Part shown: piece by piece, positions 53,461 through 62,594 of the stretch
Layout of the letters: each line of letters begins with the position of its first letter
How positions within the stretch are numbered: the first letter of the stretch is position 1
Assembly: GCA_938002015.1 (NCBI GenBank)
Contig: CALLAU010000034.1
Span: 1-62,777, forward strand
Source: an uncultured Bdellovibrionales bacterium
GTDB taxonomy: Bacteria; Bdellovibrionota; Bdellovibrionia; Bdellovibrionales; UBA1609
Direction: 5' to 3'
Length of the DNA: 62,777 nucleotides
Translations under genes and position numbers: made by a program
Notes under the pieces: generated by a model
What the model saw: only the letters and a program-made list of their open reading frames with translations
Database searches by the model: none
Told to the model about the DNA's origin: nothing

Positions 53461-54195
53461 ATGAAATTTTTAGCTGCTACTTTAATTCTCTTTACTGCTT
53501 TTTCTGGCGTCTCAGCTCAAGCAAAACTATTTAAAAATTCATATGTAAGCTTTGAACTTCCTACTAACTGGAAGTGTAAGCAAGAAGGTTTTGAACACAC
53601 TTGTATTAATGCTTTTAGTAAAAAAGCAAAAGAGGCTATTATCATTCTTACAGCTAAGAAAAAAGGCGCTCAAGACACTATAGAAAACTATGAAGCGCAC
53701 TTAAAAGCCGAAAGAAGTATGACTAACTTTAAAGGAGCTAAATACAGCTCAAAAGTTAAAGCCGTTAGAAAAAGAAAAATAAATGGCACTGACTGGATTG
53801 ACGGGATTCACTTAGGAAGTGAAGTTCAAAGTTATTACTCAAGATACTTAGCAACAGTTAAAGGCTCAATAGGTATACTAGTCACCTTCTCAGCTCATAA
53901 AGATCATTACACAAAATACAGTAATGATTTTATAAGAGCTATTAAGAGTTTAAAAATCATAGCATCTGATGATATCTTATCAGGGAAACTTTCAGGAAGT
54001 GGAAAGATCCGTTCTAAGAAGCACGATATTTTTGATATGGGAGATAACATGCCTGAGGGTATGTTTGGTGAATTCTCTGATGAAAATAAGAAAAGTAGAG
54101 GGCTAATTGGAATGCTTGGTAAGCGTGGAGCTGTAGGCCTTCTCTTACTTCTTCTTGCAGGAGTTGGGCTTTATATCTTTCAAAAAAGCAGATAA
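53461..54195 (+). CDS. Secreted protein with C-terminal membrane anchor, unknown function
   Basis: 244 residues from the ATG at 53461 (AAAGG 9 nt before; a TTG three codons earlier falls inside the hairpin arm). Signal peptide MKFLAATLILFTAFSGVSAQA. Mature domain basic with two cysteines (WKCKQEGFEHTC, pair spaced 9), a PsbP-like fold in outline (SYVSFELPTNWKCKQ, YLATVKGSIGILVTFSA, FIRAIKSLKI). Residues 222-240 (GLLLLLLAGVGLYIF) form a tail anchor, topology outside-in. Function unknown. Confidence 0.65.
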   Translation: MKFLAATLILFTAFSGVSAQAKLFKNSYVSFELPTNWKCKQEGFEHTCINAFSKKAKEAIIILTAKKKGAQDTIENYEAHLKAERSMTNFKGAKYSSKVKAVRKRKINGTDWIDGIHLGSEVQSYYSRYLATVKGSIGILVTFSAHKDHYTKYSNDFIRAIKSLKIIASDDILSGKLSGSGKIRSKKHDIFDMGDNMPEGMFGEFSDENKKSRGLIGMLGKRGAVGLLLLLLAGVGLYIFQKSR

Positions 54196-54448
54196 TAAAA
54201 CCAACCCGACAATTTTTTTATAACTCTAATTTAAAAGTTAAAAAGTGATAATAGACTCAAATATCTATGCGTATGGATATTTGGTGTCGCTCAAAAACTA
54301 AGTTTTTTTACGCTTTTAAGGTGACAATTTTTGCACCCCTTTAGACAGTTCTAATATGCCCTTCTGTGCATAGATTCGTTCTTAGCATTATTTTTTTGAG
54401 CATGGTACTTGCCTTTAAATAACTGATGTTTGAGCTAAGGAGTGGCCG
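54196..54448. other. 253-bp intergenic region with a small hairpin
   Basis: No coding potential. Holds an inverted repeat CAAATATC (54258-54265) and GATATTTG (54276-54283) with a 10-nt loop and no T-run, and the promoter of the gene at 54449. Confidence 0.4.
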
Positions 54449-55183
54449 GTGAAATTAATATTACTAATTTTAATAAGTTTTTTGGTGAGATCACCCGCTA
54501 TGGCAGGGTTAAAATGTCATAGTTTTTTGACTGTTTCAGCCGAGACTGATTACAAAAATACAATGGAGCGTATTGAAAAAAAGCGGCTAAATGCTGAGGA
54601 GCTCAGCTATGACGAACTACTATTTATTTATATGCTAGACAAAGATTTCAATCAAATCGTAGATACTCGCCTTAAGATTTATAAAAATAAATTGGAATTT
54701 ATTATTACACAACGAGATATAATTGCAGACCTGAGTAGATTGACAGGCTTTTCACAAAATGAAATCGGAGTAACAGGATGGAATGAGTTTGGACCTCGCG
54801 TAAAGTATTTTTATGGAGACTTAAATAACCTGAATGCTAAAAGCTCTGATAAGATTACTGATCAAGTTATTTTTCCCGAACATGTTAGCGGAAACGTTTC
54901 TCTAGGCATGATTGAATCTTCAGATAATATTGTACTACCAAAAAAAATTGGAGGAAGTCTTGGTCTTGAGTCACTTACTGATACTCGAGGCTTGATGCTG
55001 CCTGAGGACATTGCTCGAGACCTTTTCCTTTCTAACCTTAGGCATATAGCAGCTGATGGTTTGCGGATTTTTAATGTTCGCGGCACATTGTACTTAGATA
55101 GACTGAAAGACTCCACAAATCTAGTGATTCCAGACAGCCATGATAGAGATAGAATCTACAATGCTGAAGGTTTGAATTTTTAA
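54449..55183 (+). CDS. Secreted solenoid-repeat (LRR-like) protein
   Basis: 244 residues; GTG start with AAGGAG 6 nt before. Signal peptide MKLILLILISFLVRSPAMAG. Residues 140-235 are four repeats of 20-23 residues on the pattern LPxxIxGxLxLxxLxxxxGL (VIFPEHVSGNVSLGMIES; VLPKKIGGSLGLESLTDT; MLPEDIARDLFLSNLRHI), a right-handed solenoid suited to binding. Codon use is unlike neighbours: CGN arginine codons (CGT, CGG, CGC, CGA) are frequent. Role unknown. Confidence 0.65.
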   Translation: MKLILLILISFLVRSPAMAGLKCHSFLTVSAETDYKNTMERIEKKRLNAEELSYDELLFIYMLDKDFNQIVDTRLKIYKNKLEFIITQRDIIADLSRLTGFSQNEIGVTGWNEFGPRVKYFYGDLNNLNAKSSDKITDQVIFPEHVSGNVSLGMIESSDNIVLPKKIGGSLGLESLTDTRGLMLPEDIARDLFLSNLRHIAADGLRIFNVRGTLYLDRLKDSTNLVIPDSHDRDRIYNAEGLNF

Positions 55184-55382
55184 CACTTGTTTGAAATCTA
55201 ACTTTAATCAGATTCAATATGTATTCTTGACGAATAGGGTACTTTATATTTTAGTTAGAAAAGCTCGCTTTTGTGACTGAAGATCCTGTGAAAAGCACTC
55301 TTTTCAAAGCATCAAAGTTTTTTATAGATATTTGCTGCTCTTTTTTTAAGTAGCCCTCAGCTGATTAATGGCTCATAAATTT

Positions 55383-55420
55383 AAAAGCTCAATAATTTAA
55401 AAAAATTATGAGCTTTTTTT
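55383..55420. terminator. Intrinsic terminator (probably bidirectional)
   Basis: Arms AAAAGCTCA-ATAATTT / AAATTAT-GAGCTTTT with one bulge and seven T residues on the + strand; sits between the secreted solenoid gene and the M16 gene. Confidence 0.7.
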
Positions 55421-55425
55421 GTTAT

Positions 55426-56802
55426 TTATATCTTTAAAGAAGAAACATACTTTTTCTTATACTTTGTTTTTTTCATGTGTGATCTAGCTTTATTCGTGTC
55501 TCCATAAATCACAATATTTAGGTGATCAAAAGAAAAATGCTCTTTTAAAGCCTTATTCACTTGGTCTAGCGTTAAAGCATCGATTTCATCAATAAATTCA
55601 AAAACCTTTTCGCCACTTAAACCACGAGCTTCAAGAGAGAGAAACTGGCCTACAAGCTTTTCTTTTGTTTCTATACTTGCTGGAAATTGGCTCTTAAAAT
55701 AAACTTTTGCTTTTTTTAGTTCTTCTTCAGTGATTCCTTCATTAGCAGTTTTCTTAAGTATTTTCTTAGCCTCTACAATAAACTCATCAATTTTCTCATG
55801 CCTTGTTGCACCACTTATAGTTATAAGCCCACCTTTTTTATTAGCACTAAGATAAGCACTCACCCCGTAAGTAAGCCCTCTACTCACCCTTAGCTCTTCA
55901 TTTAGCCTACTCTTAAAAGAACCCCCAAGAATAAAAAGTCCCGCTCTTAAAGCGTAGTAATCCTTATGAGACCTTGCAATCGAGTTAATCCCCATATTTA
56001 TGTTTGCTTGCTTGATGCCAGACTTATGGAAAAATAAAGTTTGAGCTCTTATGTTTGCAGGTGCAAGTACAGCAGGCTCTTCAGCAAAAGACTTATCAAG
56101 TTCAGAAAAAGTCTGCATTAAGTGTGCTTCAGCATCAGGTGTCCAGTTTCCTACTAAAATCACTTTTAATCTTGAAGGCGTTAAAAGATCTTTTAAGGTG
56201 TCTTGAAGCTCAGCTCTTCTTAGTAAGCCTATTCTTTTCTCTAATCCAAGACTTGAGTAGCTATAAGGGTGATTTTTATACATTGTCTGCTTAAAAGCCT
56301 TAGCTGCCATTGTTTGTGGATCATCCTGAATTTTTTTGATTTTAGAGATCGTTTTCTTTTTAATATTTAAAATCGATTTATTGGACATATCAGGATTTAA
56401 AACAACTTCAGCAAAGAGCTTAGCAAGTTTAAAAGAATCTGCTGTTAAACTCTCTGCAGTAAAAAGGGTTTGCTCTGCGCCTGGAGTGATCGATAAGTTT
56501 GCCCCTATAGCTGCAAATTCTTTTGCAATTTCTTCTTTAGACTTTTTCTTAGAGCCTTCAGAAAAAAGCTGAGTGACAAGGTTTAAGGCCCCCTGTTTTT
56601 TTTCTGACTCATGAGCTACCCCATAAGAAGACCACAGATAAACTCTTGTATAAGGCAGGGAGTTATCTCTTAAGGGAATAAATTCAACCCCGCTTCCATA
56701 AACCTGTTTTGGTATTGCAATTTTTTTCATCAGCCTTTTTTCAGATGACTGACAGCTTACTAAGCAAAAAAGAGCTGATAATAAAATTATTGAATTCTTC
56801 AT
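55426..56802 (-). CDS. M16-family peptidase-like lipoprotein, non-catalytic subunit
   Basis: 458 residues. Lipobox LVSC (Cys18). M16 fold by pattern, but the HxxEH zinc site is replaced (LVTQLFSEG at the same place), so it is the inactive partner. The substrate-side element RVSRGLTYGVSAYLS (conserved R/Y in the C-terminal M16 domain) is intact. The ATG overlaps the catalytic subunit's stop by 4 nt. Together they should form the heterodimer known from PqqF/YmxG-type proteins. Confidence 0.88.
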   Translation of the reverse strand: MKNSIILLSALFCLVSCQSSEKRLMKKIAIPKQVYGSGVEFIPLRDNSLPYTRVYLWSSYGVAHESEKKQGALNLVTQLFSEGSKKKSKEEIAKEFAAIGANLSITPGAEQTLFTAESLTADSFKLAKLFAEVVLNPDMSNKSILNIKKKTISKIKKIQDDPQTMAAKAFKQTMYKNHPYSYSSLGLEKRIGLLRRAELQDTLKDLLTPSRLKVILVGNWTPDAEAHLMQTFSELDKSFAEEPAVLAPANIRAQTLFFHKSGIKQANINMGINSIARSHKDYYALRAGLFILGGSFKSRLNEELRVSRGLTYGVSAYLSANKKGGLITISGATRHEKIDEFIVEAKKILKKTANEGITEEELKKAKVYFKSQFPASIETKEKLVGQFLSLEARGLSGEKVFEFIDEIDALTLDQVNKALKEHFSFDHLNIVIYGDTNKARSHMKKTKYKKKYVSSLKI

Positions 56803-58100
56803 GGACCTACCTCTACAAAGTTAAGTTTTGGATTAAGTAAATATTTTCGTGCAACTGAGTTAACATATTCAAGCTCTAAGTTTTGATACTTACTAACGTC
56901 AGTAAAAAGTCTTTTATAATCACCAAATAAAATCTCATTAACAGCTAAGCCTCTAGCCTTACCACTAATTGTTTTAAGTTGATTGATATTGCTAAGATTA
57001 ACTGCTTTTTTTGCTCTATTAAGCTCATCAATACTCACACCTTTTTTACCTGTTTGAGCCAGCTGATACTCTATAGCTGTTTTTACTCTACTTACAGAAG
57101 CTCCTGGAGCCATTGAAGCAAAGAGCATTAATAAGCCTTCTCCTTTAGGAGTAAAGTTCCAAGAATCAATACTTAAAGCCAATTTCTTTTTATCAACTAA
57201 ATCAATATAAAGCCTACTCGCTGTCCCCGAAGTTAAAATGTGAGAAATAAGGTCTAGAGCAAAAGCTTCATTTGAGTTTATGGAAGCTCCTTTTGTAGAG
57301 ACGGCAAGAGTAGAGCTTCCAAAAGGCTTCTTAATTTTTACATCACTTCCTCTAGACCAAGTTTCTTTTATATATTCTTTTCTATTGATCTCTTGAGGCT
57401 TTATTTTTGAGAAGTACTTTTTAATCCATCTCTTTGCTTTTTTAGGGTTAAAGTTTCCTGCAATCACAATAACAGAGTTATTTGGAGAGTAGTACTTTTT
57501 ATAAAAATCTCTAAAGTCTTTTAAAGAAGCATTTTCTAAGTGCCTCATATACCCAATCACTGGCCATCTGTAAGAACTTCTAGAATAAGAGTTAGAAAAA
57601 AGAGCCTCTAAAGCCAAACCAAATGGACTATTTTCAACTCTCATCCTTCTTTCTTCTTTAACAACTTCTCTTTCACTCTTAACATTTTTTTCTGTGATAT
57701 TAAGATTAATCATTCGATCAGCTTCAAGTCTTATAAGTTCTTCAAGAGACCCTGTTGGCATATTAGCATAATACCCCGTGTATTCCCTAGTTGTAAAAGC
57801 ATTGTTTCTACCACCATTTTCCTCAATAACCTTATCAAACTCACCTTCAGAAAAGTTAGTAGTTCCTTTAAACATAAGGTGTTCAAAAAAATGTGCTAAA
57901 CCTGTTTGAAGAGGAAGCTCATCTCTTGATCCAACAAGGTACCACTGGTGATAGGAATAAAGGGGAATTGATTTATCAACATGTAAGACAACTCTTAAAC
58001 CGTTTTTTAATGTGTATTTTTCAACATCTAATTCAATATTTTGAGCTTTTGATACAAAACTAAAACTTAAGAACAATAAAAAATATATAAAAACTCTCAT
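56799..58100 (-). CDS. M16 (pitrilysin/insulinase-type) zinc peptidase, catalytic subunit
   Basis: 433 residues with signal peptide ending VSKAQN. Zinc site inverted HxxEH: AHFFEHLMFKGT (His70, Glu73, His74), with the distal Glu in SEREVVKEERRMR about 75 residues on. Family is active on small peptides and amyloid-like chains; periplasmic. First of the two-gene M16 operon. Confidence 0.93.
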   Translation of the reverse strand: MRVFIYFLLFLSFSFVSKAQNIELDVEKYTLKNGLRVVLHVDKSIPLYSYHQWYLVGSRDELPLQTGLAHFFEHLMFKGTTNFSEGEFDKVIEENGGRNNAFTTREYTGYYANMPTGSLEELIRLEADRMINLNITEKNVKSEREVVKEERRMRVENSPFGLALEALFSNSYSRSSYRWPVIGYMRHLENASLKDFRDFYKKYYSPNNSVIVIAGNFNPKKAKRWIKKYFSKIKPQEINRKEYIKETWSRGSDVKIKKPFGSSTLAVSTKGASINSNEAFALDLISHILTSGTASRLYIDLVDKKKLALSIDSWNFTPKGEGLLMLFASMAPGASVSRVKTAIEYQLAQTGKKGVSIDELNRAKKAVNLSNINQLKTISGKARGLAVNEILFGDYKRLFTDVSKYQNLELEYVNSVARKYLLNPKLNFVEVGP

Positions 58101-58131
58101 CTACTTCGCACCTCTACCTTTTTTTCTTTCT

Positions 58132-58647
58132 TTAAAAGCCTCTTAAATCTTCTGGTTCAATAAGTCTTTTTTCTTTATCAAAATCATATCCCATGATTTT
58201 AAAAAGCTCTCTTGTTGGAACAGGCTTGCCTGTTTTTCTTTTTATAAAACAACCTCGAACAAGAGCCTCACACCTGACACTCCCCTTTCTTTCAAACTGT
58301 TGCTCCATAAAAAACCACTTCTCATCCCAACTTACTGTTCGTGTTTTTAAACAAAACTTTTTAAAGAGAAAAAACTGTTTTCTGTACTTGATCTTAATAC
58401 CTGCTACCACAGGAATCCAGCCATTTGTTTTACAGGCCTTAAAAAGGCCCGATCTAACTAAAAGCTCTGTTCTTCCAATGTCCATGATGGAAAGGTAGCG
58501 ACCATTATTCATATGCATTTGAAGGTCTAGGTCTGTTGGATAAACAAGCGTATTATATTCATAAGTATGTGTCGGCTCAGTAATTCTTTTCTTCTTAAAA
58601 GTTAAAAGAGCGATTACTAAGCCTATAAATCTAAAAATTAAGTTCAT
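58132..58647 (-). CDS. Hot-dog fold thioesterase (THEM6/4HBT_2-like)
   Basis: 171 residues. After an N-terminal hydrophobic helix, YNTLVYPTDLDLQMHMNNGRY is the 4HBT substrate loop (with Asp/His/Asn) and GIKIKYRKQFFLFKKFCLKTRTVSWDEKWFFMEQQF the hot-dog sheet. Acyl-CoA or acyl-ACP thioester hydrolysis is likely but this group is poorly studied. Membrane-associated by the first helix. Leftward gene ahead of the M16 pair. Confidence 0.85.
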   Translation of the reverse strand: MNLIFRFIGLVIALLTFKKKRITEPTHTYEYNTLVYPTDLDLQMHMNNGRYLSIMDIGRTELLVRSGLFKACKTNGWIPVVAGIKIKYRKQFFLFKKFCLKTRTVSWDEKWFFMEQQFERKGSVRCEALVRGCFIKRKTGKPVPTRELFKIMGYDFDKEKRLIEPEDLRGF

Positions 58648-58752
58648 ACCTAGCCACTATACCCCAAGACTTTTGCCTGTGAACAGCACTTGCATAGAAA
58701 TAATAAGAGTCACTGCATAAGGCCGACCAAGGACTAACACTAGGAGTTAACT

Positions 58753-58968
58753 ATGAAGATTTACCACCAGCTAGACCAGAACAACTTCGTTCTAGATTCT
58801 AACGATCCTGAACATCACAGATTCTACACACACCAGAACCACTGTTGTCTTTGCGGCCATGAGCTTGAAATAAAAGCCTTAAAAGAAGAAGATAACTCTC
58901 TTACTGAAGAAGCTTTTTGCCCTTCATGTGATCAAAAAACTCGTCAAAAAAACTACAACATACAGTAG
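58753..58968 (+). CDS. Small zinc-ribbon protein
   Basis: 71 residues; TAGGAG 7 nt before the ATG. NHCCLCGHELE (31-36) and EAFCPSCDQK (56-61) give a four-cysteine zinc ribbon. Also rich in His (HHRFYTHQNH). No family recognised. Stands alone between convergent or divergent genes. Too short for other clues. Confidence 0.65.
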   Translation: MKIYHQLDQNNFVLDSNDPEHHRFYTHQNHCCLCGHELEIKALKEEDNSLTEEAFCPSCDQKTRQKNYNIQ

Positions 58969-59002
58969 GTTTTTGACGCAGCAGACATAATTTTGACGAT
59001 TA

Positions 59003-60190
59003 CTAAGCTTTTTTCTTAGGTAAGTAGAGACTTAAAAAAGAAAGAAGTAAAAATAACGGGACAACATAAAGACTTGTTCTAACTCCGAACAAGTCTGTTC
59101 CCTTACCAACTAACAAATGGTTAGCGACAACAAAAAGAGATGAGATTGTAATAACTCTTGCAACGAGAACATCAAACCTCATAGGCCATCTTTTTGATAA
59201 AACCTCCATTACTGTTGGAAAGACAGGCCCCATACAAAAACCTATTAAAAAAAGTGCTGGCGGCCACACAAGATAACCAAAAGCAAATAAAATAGCTGCT
59301 AAGAGCGTGCAAAACTTTAAAATAGAGATCTCTTTAAAAGGAATGTTCACTAAAAAGAATAAGAGCCTAATAGCAAGCATTGAAGAGAAAAAGAGAGTAA
59401 GCATGCCTGAGGCAAAAGAATATTCATATCCAAAATCCTGCATCAAAACAACTAGCCTTGTTGCAAGCATAAGTTCTGATGAGATGTAAAAAGATAAAAA
59501 GAGAAGCCATATAAAAACATCAGGGTGAAGTATACTTGGTATTTTTAAAGACTCTTCTAAACTTATTCTCTCTTCCTTTGTTTTATCTTTTTCTTTTTCT
59601 GGCTCTTTTTCTTTTAAGAAAAAACTCAATAAGAAAAGAGGCAGTGTAAAAATAATAAGACCAGCTAGGATAAAATTCCAAGAAACCTGAGACTTTAAGA
59701 AAAGTACACTAAGTGGCGCGCTTAAAGCTGCAAGAGCATAAAAACAATGAAGAAGTGCAAAAAGTTTTCTCTTTAAATGCTCTGGAGCAAAAGTTCCTAC
59801 TAAGACATTCTGGCCCACTGTTATAAAACCAAAGCTGCAACCAAAAATAAAAGCCGTTAGCAAAGCTCCATTAAGACTCGGATACAGAGCTAAACCGATA
59901 GGACAAATAGTCATCAAAAAAGCTCCAACTGTCATAAGCGTTCTAATTCCGTAGCGAGATAGAACTACTCCTGAAACAGCTGAAGAGATAATTGCGATAA
60001 AAGATGTTAAAGCAAAAAAGAAGGAGCCTTGAGAAGCACTTGAGTTTGTAGCTTCTAAGAGCAAAGGAAAGAACGGTCCTCTTGCATTATCCATCCAGCC
60101 TAAAGCAAAAAGAGATAAGCAGGCTAAAAAAATCGGGAAATAAATTTGAGCGTTAGAATGAGAATTTAAACTTACTTTCTTTTTTGACAC
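59003..60190 (-). CDS. Major facilitator superfamily transporter
   Basis: 395 residues, 11-12 helices in two halves with a charged central loop (EKEPEKEKDKTKEERIS). YGIRTLMTVGAFL and GQNVLVGTFAPEHLKRKLF are the usual loop 2-3 and helix 4 features. FucP/sugar-phosphate-like in outline; substrate unknown. Its start overlaps the end of fpg by 19 nt. Confidence 0.88.
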   Translation of the reverse strand: MSKKKVSLNSHSNAQIYFPIFLACLSLFALGWMDNARGPFFPLLLEATNSSASQGSFFFALTSFIAIISSAVSGVVLSRYGIRTLMTVGAFLMTICPIGLALYPSLNGALLTAFIFGCSFGFITVGQNVLVGTFAPEHLKRKLFALLHCFYALAALSAPLSVLFLKSQVSWNFILAGLIIFTLPLFLLSFFLKEKEPEKEKDKTKEERISLEESLKIPSILHPDVFIWLLFLSFYISSELMLATRLVVLMQDFGYEYSFASGMLTLFFSSMLAIRLLFFLVNIPFKEISILKFCTLLAAILFAFGYLVWPPALFLIGFCMGPVFPTVMEVLSKRWPMRFDVLVARVITISSLFVVANHLLVGKGTDLFGVRTSLYVVPLFLLLSFLSLYLPKKKA

Positions 60191-60993
60191 TTTCTACACC
60201 ATGTTAATGTTCGAGGTTGTTTTTGATGTACAAGCTTAGCACCGCATTTTAGACATGGCTCCCCTTTTTTCTTACCATAAACCATTAATTTATGCTGAAA
60301 ACCACCACTTGAACCATCTATGAGCTTATGATCTTTTAAAGTACAACCTCCAAGTTTTACAGACTCCTTTAAAATAAGCGTGCACTCTAAGAGTAAGTCA
60401 TCAGCTCTTTTTAGACTAACCCTCTTGCCAGCAAGATTAGGGTCAAGGCCTGATCGAAATAAAGCTTCTTGAACATAAATGTTTCCAAGGCCCGTGATAT
60501 AGGTTTGATCCATTAAAAATGCATAAAGTGAGCGCTCTGTTTTCCTTAAAGCTTTTATAGCTAGTTCTCTTTGCTTGCCTGAGCCGAGAAGTGGATCCCA
60601 GCTTTGCTGCTGAGGTGTTTCTTTAAAAAACTTAACCCAACCAAACCTTCTTGGGTCATTATAAATAAGTTGATTGCCGCCCTTTAACTTAAAAACAAGG
60701 TGGTCATGCTTTTCTTTTTTTACTTCATTTGGTCCATGAAACCTAAAAGCTCCTGACATACCTAAAGAGACTTCTAAAGAACTTAGGTCTTTTTTCTCTC
60801 CTTCTAAGACTATATAAAGCTTCTTCCCCCACCTTTTAAAAGAGTGAAGCTTTTTACCTTTAAAGTAAGAAACAGACTTAGAAAGGGGCTTTCTAAGGCT
60901 TTCTTTAGACTTTTTTAAAGACTCTATTTCTTCTCCACTTAAAGCCCCTTCTAAAAGGGCTCTAATAGATTCAACTTCTGGCAGTTCTGGCAT
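60172..60993 (-). CDS. mutM: Formamidopyrimidine-DNA glycosylase
   Basis: 273 residues from the ATG at 60993, chosen because the mature enzyme must start MPELPEVE (Pro2 nucleophile, Glu3); the frame runs nine codons further upstream. Removes 8-oxoguanine and formamidopyrimidines and nicks the strand. Contains LPEVESIR, GLGNIYVQEALF and the C-terminal zinc finger CLKCGAKLV ... WCRKCQ. Overlaps the MFS gene. Repair pair with the AlkD-like gene next to it. Confidence 0.95.
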   Translation of the reverse strand: MPELPEVESIRALLEGALSGEEIESLKKSKESLRKPLSKSVSYFKGKKLHSFKRWGKKLYIVLEGEKKDLSSLEVSLGMSGAFRFHGPNEVKKEKHDHLVFKLKGGNQLIYNDPRRFGWVKFFKETPQQQSWDPLLGSGKQRELAIKALRKTERSLYAFLMDQTYITGLGNIYVQEALFRSGLDPNLAGKRVSLKRADDLLLECTLILKESVKLGGCTLKDHKLIDGSSGGFQHKLMVYGKKKGEPCLKCGAKLVHQKQPRTLTWCRKCQKRK

Positions 60994-61050
60994 TTGTAAC
61001 CAACCTTTTGGTTTTATCAATTTAAAGCTATTTTTAAAAGCGAGATTAGT

Positions 61051-61737
61051 TTAGATTTTTCCTAAAAGGTAGCCCTTTCTAAGGCTTTCAGGGTGTTTTT
61101 CAATAGCATACCTAAGCATAACTCTTGGCATTTTCTTATAATACTTCTTTAAGAAAGCATCTGCTGCTTTTGAGTCTTTTTTATATGCCTCTCTAAGCAT
61201 CCACCCTACAGACTTATGTATGAGATCGTGCTCATCATTTAGCAAAATTTTTGCCATCTTAAAGACTTCTTTTAAGTCTCCTTGTCTTATAAACCACCAG
61301 TTTACCATCATAGCTATTCTTTTTATCCAGAGATCTTTACTCCTGACCCATTTATAGAGAACATCTCTTTTTCTATTCATAAGGTGCACACCGATAATAT
61401 GAGGACAGGTAACATCAATAAGGTCCCAGTTATTTATGTATTTAAAGTGCTCTACATAAAGCTTATAAAGCTCTTCTTTTTCTTCCTCACACGCTTTCTT
61501 GTATTTATTAACAATAATTATAAGACCCAAAAGCCTCTCCTCATGAAACCTAGATTTTATAAGGGTTTTTACTTTTGGTAAGGATAAAGTGACATTTTCC
61601 TTTGCAAACTTTCTCACTACTGGACTACGTATACCTAAAAAAACATCCCCTTCAGCATATTCTCCCTTGCCCATTTTAAAAAACCTTGATGCATCAGCAG
61701 CCACCTCTTTAGAAGCGTATTGACGAAAACTCTTCAT
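61051..61737 (-). CDS. AlkD-like DNA alkylation repair protein
   Basis: 228 residues from the ATG at 61737 (GGAG 9 nt before; an ATG 5 codons earlier lacks one). HEAT-like repeats. AlkD active-site features: NNWDLIDVTCPHIIG (Trp and Asp), LWIKRIAMM (Arg) and SVGWMLREA (Trp). Excises bulky N3/N7 alkyl purines without base flipping. Beside fpg on the same strand. Confidence 0.9.
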   Translation of the reverse strand: MKSFRQYASKEVAADASRFFKMGKGEYAEGDVFLGIRSPVVRKFAKENVTLSLPKVKTLIKSRFHEERLLGLIIIVNKYKKACEEEKEELYKLYVEHFKYINNWDLIDVTCPHIIGVHLMNRKRDVLYKWVRSKDLWIKRIAMMVNWWFIRQGDLKEVFKMAKILLNDEHDLIHKSVGWMLREAYKKDSKAADAFLKKYYKKMPRVMLRYAIEKHPESLRKGYLLGKI

Positions 61738-61853
61738 AAAATTCAACTCCATTCTTAAAAAACAGGCAAAAACTTTTTGTTTAAACCATTTAATGCAAAT
61801 AATAAAGATTTAGTTTGGACTCAGGCTCATCTCTATGACAACCTATTCTGGAA

Positions 61854-62594
61854 ATGGAAGAAAGCCTAAAAAAAGTCGAAATTAAAGAACAAAAAAGAGA
61901 AAATCCTCTTATTAATATTGCCGCAAATATTATAATACCTGTGACCATATTAAATAAAACCGAGCACTTCCCAGGAGGTGAGAACAAAGCCGTTCTAGCT
62001 CTTGTTGTCGCTCTTGCATTTCCACTTTGCTATGGACTATGGGATTACTTTAAAAACTCAAGAACAAACTATTTCTCAATTTTAGGTTTAGTAAACACAC
62101 TTATTACAGGTTTTTTTGCTATAGCTCAGCTTGAAGGAATGTGGTTTGCAATTAAAGAAGCTGCTTTTCCGCTTATCTTAGGGATTGCTTGCTACGCTTC
62201 ATCTATAATGAACAAACCTTTTATTAAAACATTCTTAGGAGATAGTGGGCTTTTAAAGATGAATCTAATAAAGTCTAAAGTTGAAGAAAGAGGAACTCAA
62301 AAAGAGCTCTTTAATGTTTTTAAAAAAGCCAACAATCTTTTTAGCTTATCTTTTTTTATTAGTGCTATCTTAAACTTTGTATTAGCTCTTTATATTTTTA
62401 AACCACTCTCAAATGATCTTTCAAAAGAACAAAAAGCCATTGAGCTTAATAGCCAAATCTCAGCAATGACTTGGCAAGGAATGATCGTGATCACTGTGCC
62501 TCTTATGCTTTTTATGGGACTTATGCTTTACACTTTATTTAAAGGGCTTCAGAGCACAACAGGTCTTACTCAAGAAGAACTTGTAAACGTTTAA
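61854..62594 (+). CDS. VC0807-family membrane protein
   Basis: 246 residues with five or six transmembrane helices. The start NPLINIAANIIIPVTILNK and ALVVALAFPLCYGLWDYFK, plus FFSILGL-type LVNTLITGFFAIAQL and WFAIKEAAFPLILG, are the VC0807 family core. Transport or lipid-related role has not been shown. Convergent, 4-nt overlap with the edge gene. Confidence 0.8.
   Translation: MEESLKKVEIKEQKRENPLINIAANIIIPVTILNKTEHFPGGENKAVLALVVALAFPLCYGLWDYFKNSRTNYFSILGLVNTLITGFFAIAQLEGMWFAIKEAAFPLILGIACYASSIMNKPFIKTFLGDSGLLKMNLIKSKVEERGTQKELFNVFKKANNLFSLSFFISAILNFVLALYIFKPLSNDLSKEQKAIELNSQISAMTWQGMIVITVPLMLFMGLMLYTLFKGLQSTTGLTQEELVNV

Noticed and set aside
54258..54283. Inverted repeat CAAATATC/GATATTTG as terminator
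   Set aside because: No T-run after it and a loop of 10; left only as a note.
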